DNA from: Saccharospirillum impatiens DSM 12546
GTDB taxonomy: Bacteria; Pseudomonadota; Gammaproteobacteria; Pseudomonadales; Natronospirillaceae
Direction of reading: 5' to 3'
Assembly: GCF_000423605.1 (NCBI RefSeq)
Contig: NZ_KE384061.1
Location: 30,322-94,321, forward strand
Length of the DNA stretch: 64,000 nt
Position numbers and translations under genes: made by a program. Numbering within the stretch: position 1 is the first letter of the stretch; each line of letters opens with the position of its first letter. A model generated the notes under the pieces. That model was given only the letters and a program-made list of their open reading frames with translations. It made no database searches and had not been told where the DNA came from. Below are positions 9,975-18,411 of the stretch, one piece after another.

Positions 9975-11201
9975 TCACCACGCCATCACCAGATCATCCA
10001 TCTGCAGGTTCAACCGCTCGGTACCAATCGACAGCTCAGCAATCGCGAAATGCGGTTGCACCTGCTTTACTTCGGCCACAAGACGGGTGTCGCTCAGTTG
10101 CCAGAAGCTGTCGCCCTGGCGATCGAAGTTCTGGCTGGTGCGGTAGACGCTCAGAAAGTCACCCGGGCGCAAGCCACTGGACGCGCCGGTGTCGACGAAG
10201 ATTCGGCTGCCATTGACCTGGGTAATGGTGGCCATGAAGGGCTGACATTGAATGGTTTGCTGGATGTCGCTCATGGCCTGGTCGAGTAAGACTCGCACGT
10301 GCTGGCCATAATCGGTGGTGAAGAATTTGCCGGTAGCGAAGCCGACGCGAGCGGTGCGCTCTTCATTCCAGTCGCCGTAAGTGCTGTAGCGGCTTTGGAA
10401 AACCAGCGCACCGGAATGACCGTCGTGGACGAACAGATCAAACACGAAGTGGCGGGTACGCGGTGCTTTTTCCAGGCCGACTCTGGCGAGCAGGCCATCC
10501 CAACTGCGCTCGCGCGGTGCATCGGGGTTTTCCATAGCCAGGTCGCGAATGACACCGGAAATGACGAACTGCACGCCCAGGCTTTGTGCCGCGTCAACGG
10601 CGCTGGTCAGCGTCATGCGGGGGGAAAGCTGAGTCGGTGCGGTTCGGGTATTGGGGTACAGCGTCATGGCATTGGCATTCAGGGCGCGCATGCCGGCCAC
10701 ACCGTTCAGGCCGTTGACCAGGTAGGCGGGCAGGCCACGGTCAACCGAGCCCAGGTGCCCCATCGAGGCTTGTTGCGGGTGCTCCATCGCAAAGCCGGTC
10801 ACCGCCACCGATTTGCGGTAATGGTTGGCCATCACATTGGCGCATACCTGATCAGGCGACACCCGGGCAGTAATTGCCACCGTGTACACATCACCTTCAC
10901 GGCCTTCACCCATGATCTGAATATCACGCACCTGAGCTGCACTGTTCACGCGCAGATAATCGACGGTGAGGTTGCCGTCTTCCATGACCTGGGTGCTGTG
11001 CACCTGGGCACTGACTTGCATTGAGGCGCTTTCAATGGCCTTGCGCAAAGCACGAATGCGGGCACTGTTGACGTCATCGTATTCGATCTCTGCCTGGCCT
11101 TCGGCATCGACCATTATCACATTACTGGCCGGTATAGACTCGGCCGATGCGGCACCAAACACCAGGGCCAAGATGACCATAAACCCGATGAAACCTTGCA
11201 T
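9975..11201 (-). CDS. flgT: FlgT-like flagellar H-ring assembly protein
   Basis: About 408 residues, with a signal peptide (MQGFIGFMVILALVFGAASA). The body matches FlgT: an N-terminal domain rich in VDAEGQAEIEYDDVNSARIRALRKAIE, a middle domain beginning at the KSVAVTGF segment, and a C-terminal SH3-like domain (SRIFVDTGASSGLRPGDFLSVYR). In Vibrio, FlgT forms the outer H-ring around the LP ring of polar flagella. The start at 11201 is chosen because AAGGAG lies 9 bp upstream and the signal peptide begins there; a longer frame extends to 11243. It follows flgP in the same direction after 123 bp. Confidence 0.88.
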   Translation of the reverse strand: MQGFIGFMVILALVFGAASAESIPASNVIMVDAEGQAEIEYDDVNSARIRALRKAIESASMQVSAQVHSTQVMEDGNLTVDYLRVNSAAQVRDIQIMGEGREGDVYTVAITARVSPDQVCANVMANHYRKSVAVTGFAMEHPQQASMGHLGSVDRGLPAYLVNGLNGVAGMRALNANAMTLYPNTRTAPTQLSPRMTLTSAVDAAQSLGVQFVISGVIRDLAMENPDAPRERSWDGLLARVGLEKAPRTRHFVFDLFVHDGHSGALVFQSRYSTYGDWNEERTARVGFATGKFFTTDYGQHVRVLLDQAMSDIQQTIQCQPFMATITQVNGSRIFVDTGASSGLRPGDFLSVYRTSQNFDRQGDSFWQLSDTRLVAEVKQVQPHFAIAELSIGTERLNLQMDDLVMAW

Positions 11202-11324
11202 TTCTACGCTCCTTCGCGACGGTTCATCCGCCCCCACAGGCACGGTTCATCGCGATGTATGATTCGATAAAAACGACTCGATACCACTGCTTAATGAAAC
11301 TGATCAGTCACGCTACCCGATAAA

Positions 11325-11933
11325 CTATTCAATAAAGTACAGACCCGAACCGGAGGTATCGACGCCCTGCTGACGCAACTGCGAGCGCGTCATGGAATCC
11401 ACGTCGTAGACCACATCGGAGGCACAGCGGCTGTTTTGCCGACCGGCTGGCTGGTTGGCCAGGCAGTTGCGGAACCCTTCATCGATGACCATTTCGACCA
11501 TGGTTTCGTAGCTGCCATCGGCCATCATGTCCTGGTACACCACTTTCGCGCCCAGGATGTGAGTGTCGACAAAGGCTTTGAAACGGTCGTTCTCGACCAC
11601 CAGGTTCTCGACGGTCGAGCTGCCCACAATCTGGGTCCCGTAGACCCGTTCCGCCAGCGTGCGGTAGGCGTCGAGTTTGGAGGCGCGCATGGCAATCAGC
11701 CGCTTTTGAACCTCAGACAACCCCTGTGAATTGGGGTTGATGGCGCCGTAGCCGGTCGAGCGCAGCACCATAGGCTCCATGGGTGGCAGCTTTTCGTTAA
11801 TGGCCCGAACCTCAGCCACAATGGCTTCAACTTCGTCGTCGTCATTGCCGAAGGGCCACATCGAGCAGCCACTAAGCAACACCGTAACGCCCAATACGGC
11901 AATGCAGGATCGCCACTGAATGAAGGTTTTCAT
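11325..11933 (-). CDS. flgP: FlgP-like outer-membrane lipoprotein (LPP20 family)
   Basis: A 202-residue lipoprotein. The signal ends in a lipobox (VLLSGC), so the mature protein starts at Cys23. The central region SEVQKRLIAMRASKLDAYRTLAERVYG is the LPP20/FlgP signature. In Vibrio and Campylobacter, FlgP builds a basal disk or H-ring layer around the flagellar motor. It is transcribed toward flgT, which supports the assignment; flgO, the usual third partner, is not in the window. Confidence 0.85.
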   Translation of the reverse strand: MKTFIQWRSCIAVLGVTVLLSGCSMWPFGNDDDEVEAIVAEVRAINEKLPPMEPMVLRSTGYGAINPNSQGLSEVQKRLIAMRASKLDAYRTLAERVYGTQIVGSSTVENLVVENDRFKAFVDTHILGAKVVYQDMMADGSYETMVEMVIDEGFRNCLANQPAGRQNSRCASDVVYDVDSMTRSQLRQQGVDTSGSGLYFIE

Positions 11934-12283
11934 AAAAGGTACTCCGCTTACCGATACATCGAATTAGGTTTCCTGTTCTATCGGCACCGGTCGCAAAGAC
12001 ATTAGTCCTAACTGCGGGTTTCACGGAGTAGCAACACCTCGCCAAATTTCAGGCGCTCCTTACCGTTACAGGACGTAAAGATCGGCTTCTGCGCCAAAAA
12101 ATCGGTCGAAATCTGCTCAAACAGCACTTTTTATTGTGATTTACTTCACATTTAATAGACGCTGACCCATTATTTAATCATTACTGGCTCAGGCAAACTT
12201 AGAGTGCAGGCCAGAAACGCCAGACTGGAAACCAGCGGCGACGCTCAGCGCACCATGCTATTCAACCTAATCAGGGCCTCCGA
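11934..12283. other. Divergent intergenic region flgP / TraF-like gene
   Basis: No gene is seen in these 350 bp. The left part should hold the flgP promoter (no clear sigma-28 or sigma-54 motif was found). The right part contains the CRP site and -10 element of the rightward gene. Confidence 0.5.
12135..12150 (+). promoter_or_regulatory. CRP binding site, class II position
   Basis: TGTGA TTTACT TCACA is a perfect palindromic CRP (cAMP receptor protein) consensus, TGTGA-N6-TCACA. A TATTTA hexamer at 12171-12176 is a plausible -10, which would put transcription start near 12184 and the CRP centre at about -41.5, the class II activator position. The 100-bp untranslated leader before the ATG at 12284 is compatible. 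The motif is seen; regulation is inferred. Confidence 0.75.
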
Positions 12284-14029
12284 ATGAAGAAAACACTGCT
12301 TACCCTCTCTGTGATTGCTGCCAGTGCAGCTCAGGCAACCCCCTTTACCGGGAATGATGCGAAGTCGAACGCTATGGGCAATACCGGGGTGGCGTCTGCA
12401 TCGCTGTCTAGTGTTCACTCGTTTAACCCGGCTCTACTGTCTGCACTGGGACGAGAGTCAAAATTCGCCATGACACTGCCCTCATTTCGGTTCTCCATCG
12501 ATGATTCCGATGGCGTGGTCTCATCCGGCAAGGCATTCTCTGATGAAGGTGGCACCATCGATCAGTTCGAAACCATCGATGCCGACGCATTCAGTGTGGC
12601 CGTTTTTGGGGATGCCAGTGCAGGCATTGACTCAATGGAAGAAGTGCTGACCAGCATCAGTCAAAACGTTTTTGATCTAGATGCTGCGATTCAGGCGGTC
12701 AATGACGATATCGACAATGATGGGGAAGTTTCCCAAGCTAGCCTCGATGAACTCAATACGCAGTCGACTAACTTAACTTCGAACACCACCACGTTAGATG
12801 GGAAAACAACTACCGCCAATGATGAGGCCACCAACCTCGACCGAGTCGTACAAAATACCAAAACCGACTTTCAGTCATTTGATGAAAAAGCATTCAGCCT
12901 GGGATTGGGTGCAGATTTCATCAGCGTGAGCCTGCCACGCGAAGGCTACAGTTTCGGTTTCAATATCTCGAACAACACCACTATTGGCGCCAAGATCTTT
13001 ATGAACGACAACGATTTCAATGAAATCGATTTGTTGTTGAGCGATTTAACCGGGCTGACCAATCAATCAACCGAACTCAGTGGATCCATGGTTGACCTGT
13101 CGGGCGCTAACCAGGCGATTACCAATCACATTGGAACCTTGCCTGACCCTGACGACTACACGAATGGGCAAGCTGATGCAGGATATCAAAGCGACCTACA
13201 AGACTGGGGTACGGAGCTGGATACCCTCTACACCAACCTGGACACCGCTCAACAGGACGTAAACACCGAGCAAGATGCCCTCGTTAATTACAACGGTACC
13301 TACTACACCAACGGCGAGGTAAACGCCCCTACCCTGGAAAACTTCGAATCCGAACTGGAGATCATCGGCGCATCCGTGACCGAGTTTGGTGTCACCATCG
13401 CCCGGGATTTCGAATACATGGGCGAAGCCTTCTCTGCGGGTGTAACTCCCAAGCTGGTGAGCCTGAACATCTTTGAGAAGCGATTCACCATTGACGAGGC
13501 CGAAGACGAGTTTGGCGACACCGCGACTCTGATTGAAGAAAACTCAACCAATGTCGTGACGGCAAACGTCGACGTGGGTGTTGCCAAAAACTGGCCCGAC
13601 GTATTGCGCGGACAAGTCAGAGCGGGCCTGGTCATAAAAGACCTGATTCCCCAAACCTTTGAAACCACCTCGGGTGCAGATGTCAGCATTGGTCCGAAAA
13701 TGCGCATTGGCGGTGCCCACATGACACGCTGGACAACCCTGGCGGCGGATCTGGACATCACCGAAAACCAGCCTCTGAAATACGGCGCTCCAACTCGCTA
13801 CCTGGGCCTGGGTGCGGAATTCAATGCTTATAACTGGTTCAAACTGCGTGGCGGTTATCGTAATAACCTGAGTGTTGAAGACAGCCATGTTGTATCAGCC
13901 GGGTTCGGCTTTACGCCCTGGGGCGTCGGGCTGGATTTCAGCGGTTGGTTCAAGCCCAAGTCATTCGACGACTGGGATGAAGTGATTCAGGACGCCGGTG
14001 CTGTTGCTCAGTTCAGCATGGAATTCTAG
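12284..14029 (+). CDS. TraF-like (TraF_2 family) outer-membrane beta-barrel protein
   Basis: A 581-residue exported protein with a clean signal peptide (MKKTLLTLSVIAASAAQA). The mature N-terminus (GNDAKSNAMGNTGVASA) and the C-terminus, built of alternating beta strands ending in AQFSMEF (terminal Phe), mark an outer-membrane barrel. The C-terminal third (KDLIPQTFE... GPKMRIGGAHMTRW... KLRGGYRNNLS... SAGFGFTPWGVGLD) fits the 'conjugal transfer protein TraF' family, related to FadL-type porins; the name does not imply conjugation. Two low-complexity helical insertions (~120-205 and ~250-345) are rich in Asp, Asn and Thr and may be periplasmic or surface coiled coils. It stands alone behind a CRP site, so a carbon-source-related role is plausible. 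Confidence 0.75.
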   Translation: MKKTLLTLSVIAASAAQATPFTGNDAKSNAMGNTGVASASLSSVHSFNPALLSALGRESKFAMTLPSFRFSIDDSDGVVSSGKAFSDEGGTIDQFETIDADAFSVAVFGDASAGIDSMEEVLTSISQNVFDLDAAIQAVNDDIDNDGEVSQASLDELNTQSTNLTSNTTTLDGKTTTANDEATNLDRVVQNTKTDFQSFDEKAFSLGLGADFISVSLPREGYSFGFNISNNTTIGAKIFMNDNDFNEIDLLLSDLTGLTNQSTELSGSMVDLSGANQAITNHIGTLPDPDDYTNGQADAGYQSDLQDWGTELDTLYTNLDTAQQDVNTEQDALVNYNGTYYTNGEVNAPTLENFESELEIIGASVTEFGVTIARDFEYMGEAFSAGVTPKLVSLNIFEKRFTIDEAEDEFGDTATLIEENSTNVVTANVDVGVAKNWPDVLRGQVRAGLVIKDLIPQTFETTSGADVSIGPKMRIGGAHMTRWTTLAADLDITENQPLKYGAPTRYLGLGAEFNAYNWFKLRGGYRNNLSVEDSHVVSAGFGFTPWGVGLDFSGWFKPKSFDDWDEVIQDAGAVAQFSMEF

Positions 14030-14062
14030 TCACTAAAACAGTGATACTGGCAACAAACTAAG

Positions 14063-14173
14063 CGACCGTTGCCGGATGTACCTAGCCGGGGGAGTCCGCA
14101 GCATGGATGCTGCGGCCTAGGCTCCATGGACGGATTCACGCCGACCCCGGCTAGGTTCATCCGGTGACGGTCG
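14063..14173 (+). repeat. Long palindromic intergenic repeat, copy A
   Basis: A 111-bp element with outer arms of about 29 bp (starting CGACCGTTGCCGG and ending CCGGTGACGGTCG) that pair with a few mismatches. Inside is a conserved core: a perfect hairpin CCGCAGCAT-GG-ATGCTGCGG (14096-14115), then CCTAGGC, CCATGGACGG and TTCACGCCGACCCCGG. The core recurs in copies B, C and D. It lies between the TraF-like gene and cca, both rightward, and could form a terminator-like cruciform or RNA hairpin. Confidence 0.9.
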
Positions 14174-14256
14174 CGAACTCAAAGCACCCCCTGCAACCCC
14201 GCCCCACTTTCCACTACACTAGACCCTCATTCCCAACCTTTGCCTGAACGCCCTAC

Positions 14257-15486
14257 ATGGATACCTACCTCGTTGGCGGTGCCGTTCGCGACACCTTGCT
14301 CGGCCTGACCGTTAAAGACCACGACTGGGTGGTGGTTGGTGCTGCGCCTGAAGAACTGGAACAAGCGGGCTATCAGCGCGTTGGGGCTGACTTTCCCGTG
14401 TTTTTACACCCCAAAACCAAAGAGGAATACGCCCTGGCGCGCACCGAGCGCAAATCGGGCCACGGCTATACCGGCTTTGAAGTCCAGTTCTCACCCGACG
14501 TCACCCTAGAAGAAGACCTGTTGCGCCGCGACCTGACCATCAATGCCATGGCGCAAACCAGTGATGGCACCCTCATTGACCCGCATCACGGCAAGGCCGA
14601 CCTCGATAACCGATTACTACGCCATGTATCGCCCGCTTTTCGCGAAGACCCACTGCGGGTATTGCGCATCGCCCGCTTTGCCGCCCGGTTCGACCACCTC
14701 GGATTCGGCATCGCCGATGAGACCCAGGCCCTCATGTGCGACATGGTGCAATCAGGCGAACTGAAATACCTGGTACCGGAACGCATCTGGCAGGAAATGA
14801 GCCGTGCGCTGATGGAACCCAATCCGGAAGTCTTTTTTCAGGTATTGCGCGGCTGTGGCGCACTCAAGGTTGTATTCCCGGCCCTGGATGCCCTGTTCGG
14901 CATCCCACAGCCGATGCGCTGGCACCCCGAAGTCGATACCGGCATTCACACCCTGAAAGCCCTGCAAATTGCCGTTCGCATGGAAGCGCCACTGGAAGTT
15001 CGCGTAGCCACCCTCAGCCACGACCTGGGCAAAGCCCTAACCGAACCCACCAACTGGCCTTCGCACCGGGGCCACGAAGACCTGGGTGCCGACCTGATTC
15101 GCCAGCACGCCAGCGACTGGCGCTGGCCGAAGAAAGCCGCGGCGCTGGCCGAGCACACAGCCCGGTATCACACCCATTGCCACAAAATTCGGGAACTGCG
15201 CCCGGCCACTATTGTCAAAACCCTGAACAAACTCGGCGCCTGGCGGCGCAGCGACCACTTTGATCAGTTTTTGCAAGCCTGTGAATGCGATGCCCGCGGC
15301 CGATCCGGTCTGGAACAGCAACCGTACCCTCAGTCAGCGTTGTTTAAACGTTGCCTGACGGCTTGTGAGTCGGTTTTACCGGTTGACCTGGCCGCTCAGG
15401 GGTATAAGGGCGCTGAGCTGGGCGAAGCGCTGAATCGGGAACGGGTACGCGCCGTAGCGCAGGAGAAGGCAACATGGTCCGACTGA
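14257..15486 (+). CDS. cca: CCA-adding tRNA nucleotidyltransferase with HD domain
   Basis: 409 residues. The opening YLVGGAVRDTLLG and the metal-binding DHDWVVVG (D-x-D) are the class II nucleotidyltransferase motif; RRDLTINAMA and EDPLRVLRIARFAARF (residues ~91-150) are the RRD and RNA-contact motifs. A C-terminal HD phosphohydrolase domain (LSHDLGKALT, HRGHEDLGADL) makes it the long bacterial form that adds and repairs the tRNA CCA end and has 2',3'-phosphatase activity. Its 3' end overlaps the next gene by 13 bp. Confidence 0.96.
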   Translation: MDTYLVGGAVRDTLLGLTVKDHDWVVVGAAPEELEQAGYQRVGADFPVFLHPKTKEEYALARTERKSGHGYTGFEVQFSPDVTLEEDLLRRDLTINAMAQTSDGTLIDPHHGKADLDNRLLRHVSPAFREDPLRVLRIARFAARFDHLGFGIADETQALMCDMVQSGELKYLVPERIWQEMSRALMEPNPEVFFQVLRGCGALKVVFPALDALFGIPQPMRWHPEVDTGIHTLKALQIAVRMEAPLEVRVATLSHDLGKALTEPTNWPSHRGHEDLGADLIRQHASDWRWPKKAAALAEHTARYHTHCHKIRELRPATIVKTLNKLGAWRRSDHFDQFLQACECDARGRSGLEQQPYPQSALFKRCLTACESVLPVDLAAQGYKGAELGEALNRERVRAVAQEKATWSD

Positions 15487-16238
15487 CCAGTACGATCAGT
15501 GGTATCAACAGTAACGCGCCGGTGGTGTTTATCACCGGCGGCGCCCGCCGGGTGGGTGCAGAAACGGCCCGGGTTTTTCACACCGCCGGCTTTCGGGTCG
15601 TCATTCACTACCGCAGCAGTGAACGCGATGCCAATGAACTCGTTAGCCAGCTGAATCACACCCGGCCCAACAGCGCCGCCTGTGTTCAATCGCCACTGGA
15701 TACCCGCGATCACGTTCAATCCGCCGCCCTGGCTGCGATAGAAGCGTTCGGGCAAGTGGATGTGCTGATCAACAATGCGTCGAGTTTCTTCCCCACCCCC
15801 TGGGGTGAGATCACCGATGAGGCCATTAACACCCTGATGCACAGCAACCTGCTGCTGCCCATGGTGATGATTCAGGCACTGGCACCGGAACTGAAACGCC
15901 GGGAAGGGGCCATCATCAACCTGGTCGATATACATGCGCTGCGACCACTGGCCAACCACCCGGCTTACGGTGCGGCCAAGGCCGGGCTGATCAGCCTGAC
16001 CAAAAGCGCCGCGCTGGATCTGGCTCCCCAGGTTCGTGCCAACGCCATCGCCCCCGGCGCCATTCTGTTACCCGAGCACGAAGGCGATGAGTACGAACAG
16101 GAACTGACTCGAAGCATACCCCTGGCGCGCATGGGCAGCCCCACCGATATCGCCGAAGCGGCCTTGTTCCTGGCGACCGCCCCCTATATCAGCGGCCAGA
16201 TTCTCCCGGTCGATGGTGGCCGGACACTGAAGCAATAG
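15474..16238 (+). CDS. SDR-family pteridine reductase
   Basis: A 254-residue short-chain dehydrogenase. The nucleotide motif is FITGGARRVGAETAR (TGxxRxG variant, as in pteridine reductase 1 and FolM, NADPH-preferring), followed by NNASSFFPTP, with catalytic Tyr-x3-Lys in HPAYGAAKAG. The NNASSFxPTP string is typical of pteridine reductases that reduce dihydrobiopterin or folates. It overlaps the cca 3' end and has GGAGAAGG before its ATG, suggesting coupling. It could help supply tetrahydropterin for the pterin cluster at 44-47 kb, but that is speculation. Confidence 0.85.
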   Translation: MVRLTSTISGINSNAPVVFITGGARRVGAETARVFHTAGFRVVIHYRSSERDANELVSQLNHTRPNSAACVQSPLDTRDHVQSAALAAIEAFGQVDVLINNASSFFPTPWGEITDEAINTLMHSNLLLPMVMIQALAPELKRREGAIINLVDIHALRPLANHPAYGAAKAGLISLTKSAALDLAPQVRANAIAPGAILLPEHEGDEYEQELTRSIPLARMGSPTDIAEAALFLATAPYISGQILPVDGGRTLKQ

Positions 16239-17304
16239 CGGCGATTCGCCCGGTATAACGTCCGGCCATGTCCTGCCACAGGGGTATTGAGGGTTTGCTG
16301 GCCGCTTTACCCTCTGCCAGCGTGGCTTTCAGTGCCTCAGCCAGATCGTCGATGTCCCGACGGGCATCGCCCTCTGACCCGTCATAAAACCGGGCCGTCG
16401 GCAAGCACTCGGGGTACGCCAGACGGTTAGGCACCACCACCTGAGCACCGGCCTGCGCCAGCTCCAGCATCGATAACCCCTGAAAATCGTGCAGAGCGGT
16501 CGAGACACCGATCCCGGCGCGAGCGACCCATTGGGCATAATCGTCCCGGCTTGCCTCCCCCCAGTGCACCACCGCATCACCCAGCGCCTGGCGTTGCTGA
16601 TCAAATTCGCCATTGCGACCGCCACCCGATCCGAGCATGGCCAGGCGGAAACCCACACCCGCTTCACGCAATCGCACCAGGGCCGCCAAAAAACGCTCCG
16701 GCTGTTTATCCCATTCCCAGCGGTGATTCCAGACAATCAAGTCCGGCTCTTTGGCATGGCCTGACAAGGCGGCGAAGTCGTCGGTCAGAGGCACCGGCAG
16801 AACATCCGAGTGCCGCTCGATTCGAACCATGGGTTCACCCGGCAGCTTTTCCGGAAAACGACGCAGTAGTTTGCGGGCGCCCGCGAAAAAGGTGCGCCGG
16901 TTAAACTCGGTGTTGAAGCTGACCCAGTCGGCACACAGGGCATTTTGAATGCTCAGAAACTGCCAGCCAATCTGGTGGTCGGTGGCCTGCGAGGCGGAAC
17001 GGGGGTGGGCAAACTGGTTTTCGTGAAAATAGAGCCAGGTTGGAATGGCGGCCAGGTGCGCGCGAAAGGCGCGCAACCGGGTCAGATCACTCAGGCTGGT
17101 GGCGATGATGAGGTCATAGTGGCGCTCCATATCCGGGTCGTCTGCCAGTGCCCAGAGCAAGCCCGAAGCCTCCACACGCCAGCTAAAATGCCGCGCGGGT
17201 TGCGTTTTCAGCGTCCAGTCGATGTCCGGAAACGCGTCCATAAGGCCCTTGCACCAGTAGGCGTGGCTGGCGCTGTGGTAGGCACTGAGCAGAAGTACCT
17301 GCAT
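16189..17304 (-). CDS. tRNA-queuosine alpha-mannosyltransferase-like glycosyltransferase (DUF3524)
   Basis: A 371-residue GT4-like protein. The opening LLLSAYHSASHAYWCKGL and the motif YFHENQFAHP are the signature of the DUF3524/QTMAN N-terminal domain, shared with animal GTDC1. The C-terminal half has a Rossmann nucleotide-sugar domain (IVWNHRWEWDKQPERFLAAL, GLSMLELAQAGAQVVVPNRLAYPE). The animal homologue mannosylates queuosine in tRNA-Asp; bacterial function is by homology. Its 3' end overlaps the convergent pteridine reductase gene by 50 bp. Confidence 0.8.
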   Translation of the reverse strand: MQVLLLSAYHSASHAYWCKGLMDAFPDIDWTLKTQPARHFSWRVEASGLLWALADDPDMERHYDLIIATSLSDLTRLRAFRAHLAAIPTWLYFHENQFAHPRSASQATDHQIGWQFLSIQNALCADWVSFNTEFNRRTFFAGARKLLRRFPEKLPGEPMVRIERHSDVLPVPLTDDFAALSGHAKEPDLIVWNHRWEWDKQPERFLAALVRLREAGVGFRLAMLGSGGGRNGEFDQQRQALGDAVVHWGEASRDDYAQWVARAGIGVSTALHDFQGLSMLELAQAGAQVVVPNRLAYPECLPTARFYDGSEGDARRDIDDLAEALKATLAEGKAASKPSIPLWQDMAGRYTGRIAAIASVSGHHRPGESGR

Positions 17305-17429
17305 TACCTTGTATTTAACCCTTGCTCAGTGCATCGAGATTTCCAAAGCGGCGTTACTGCCTTAGAATTAATAGCGCATTCAACAATACGGGCGCCAATA
17401 GAGTTGGCTATACCTACCACTCCATTCAC

Positions 17430-18410
17430 TTACGAACCTTTCAGCTTTTGTAACAGAGAAGACTTTGAGATATTTCCCCGATGTGTATCATCGTGACAAA
17501 TATTACATAATGTAATGAGATTCTCTTGAGTGTTAGCACCACCCTTTGCATGATGCTCAATATGATGCAGTTCAAGTATTGACCGATATCGATCTGCCAA
17601 TCTTGATTTTTCAGGATCCCATCCACAAAAGCGGCAACAAAAATCATCTCTTTCAAGTACTTTCACACGAACCGAATCTGGTATTTTTCTATCATGGACT
17701 GGTGCCTGACGATCTTCCTCGAGCAAGTAAACACCAACAGGGAGACTGGGCATCCCGGTCATTCGTGTTGCAATTGGCCAGCCATCCTCAGTACGCAACT
17801 CGCGCACTCTTCGAGGCCATTCCGAGGCACCTTTAGCAAGATACTTAAGCTCCTCGCCTGTAATTCGCTTTCCCAAATTTTCTCTAAAATATTTCAGCAA
17901 CTTACTTTTTACGCCTAGATTACTTTTCCTAATCTCATTGGCTAAATTCCAGCGATGTGCAGCGTCTCGATCTTGCTTGTCTTCTGTTAAAATATATGTA
18001 TCCGTTTTACCAACGCTCAATATATCTGTGGCGGGCATATCAGAACCTTCGTCTTCAACGGCCTCTTTATAAGCCTGCCCTGTAAATACTGGCCAACCGT
18101 TCTCCACCCTCAGCTCCCTGATTCGCCTCGCGTATTCGCTAATGCCAGCAACAATCATCAATTCATCACCCTGAACCAGGACACCTGGGTACTTTCTCAA
18201 ATAAGACAATACCCGATCTCTCGCAGAATCGGCATTTTCATCTTTAACTAAGGAGCTACCCAAGTCCCTTAACTGGTGATTTGCAGGTATTAGTGCTCGA
18301 ACTTGATCACGCAAGTTCTGCTCCAGAAGCTTTTTCTCGAAATCCACTAAAAGGTCTACTAGCTTCTTACGGAGTATTTCTGGGTCATTACGCTTAGAAC
18401 GTCTAGCCAT
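17430..18410 (-). CDS. HNH restriction endonuclease (type II R-M)
   Basis: 326 residues. The C-terminal HNH/zinc module has C259-x2-C262, catalytic His282-His283 (LELHHIEHHAKGG), Asn297 and C302-x2-C305. Upstream are two copies of one module (residues ~63-145 and ~165-235), each with an RRIRELR / RRVRELR helix followed by a GWP(V/I) turn and a YIL-EDKQ / YLL-EDRQ strand, probably the DNA-recognition part. It begins 1 bp after the methyltransferase stop, so the pair is an M-then-R operon. The region is visibly AT-richer than the flanking genes, consistent with horizontal transfer. Specificity cannot be read from sequence. Confidence 0.85.
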   Translation of the reverse strand: MARRSKRNDPEILRKKLVDLLVDFEKKLLEQNLRDQVRALIPANHQLRDLGSSLVKDENADSARDRVLSYLRKYPGVLVQGDELMIVAGISEYARRIRELRVENGWPVFTGQAYKEAVEDEGSDMPATDILSVGKTDTYILTEDKQDRDAAHRWNLANEIRKSNLGVKSKLLKYFRENLGKRITGEELKYLAKGASEWPRRVRELRTEDGWPIATRMTGMPSLPVGVYLLEEDRQAPVHDRKIPDSVRVKVLERDDFCCRFCGWDPEKSRLADRYRSILELHHIEHHAKGGANTQENLITLCNICHDDTHRGNISKSSLLQKLKGS

Positions 18411-18411
18411 G

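Noticed and set aside
12284-14029. Conjugation gene, as the TraF family name suggests
   Set aside because: No other transfer genes are nearby, and the C-terminal strands and terminal Phe indicate an outer-membrane barrel of the TraF_2 family.
14063-14173. Palindromic copies as integron attC sites
   Set aside because: No GTTRRRY-type core sites or cassette organisation is seen, and there is no integrase in the window.
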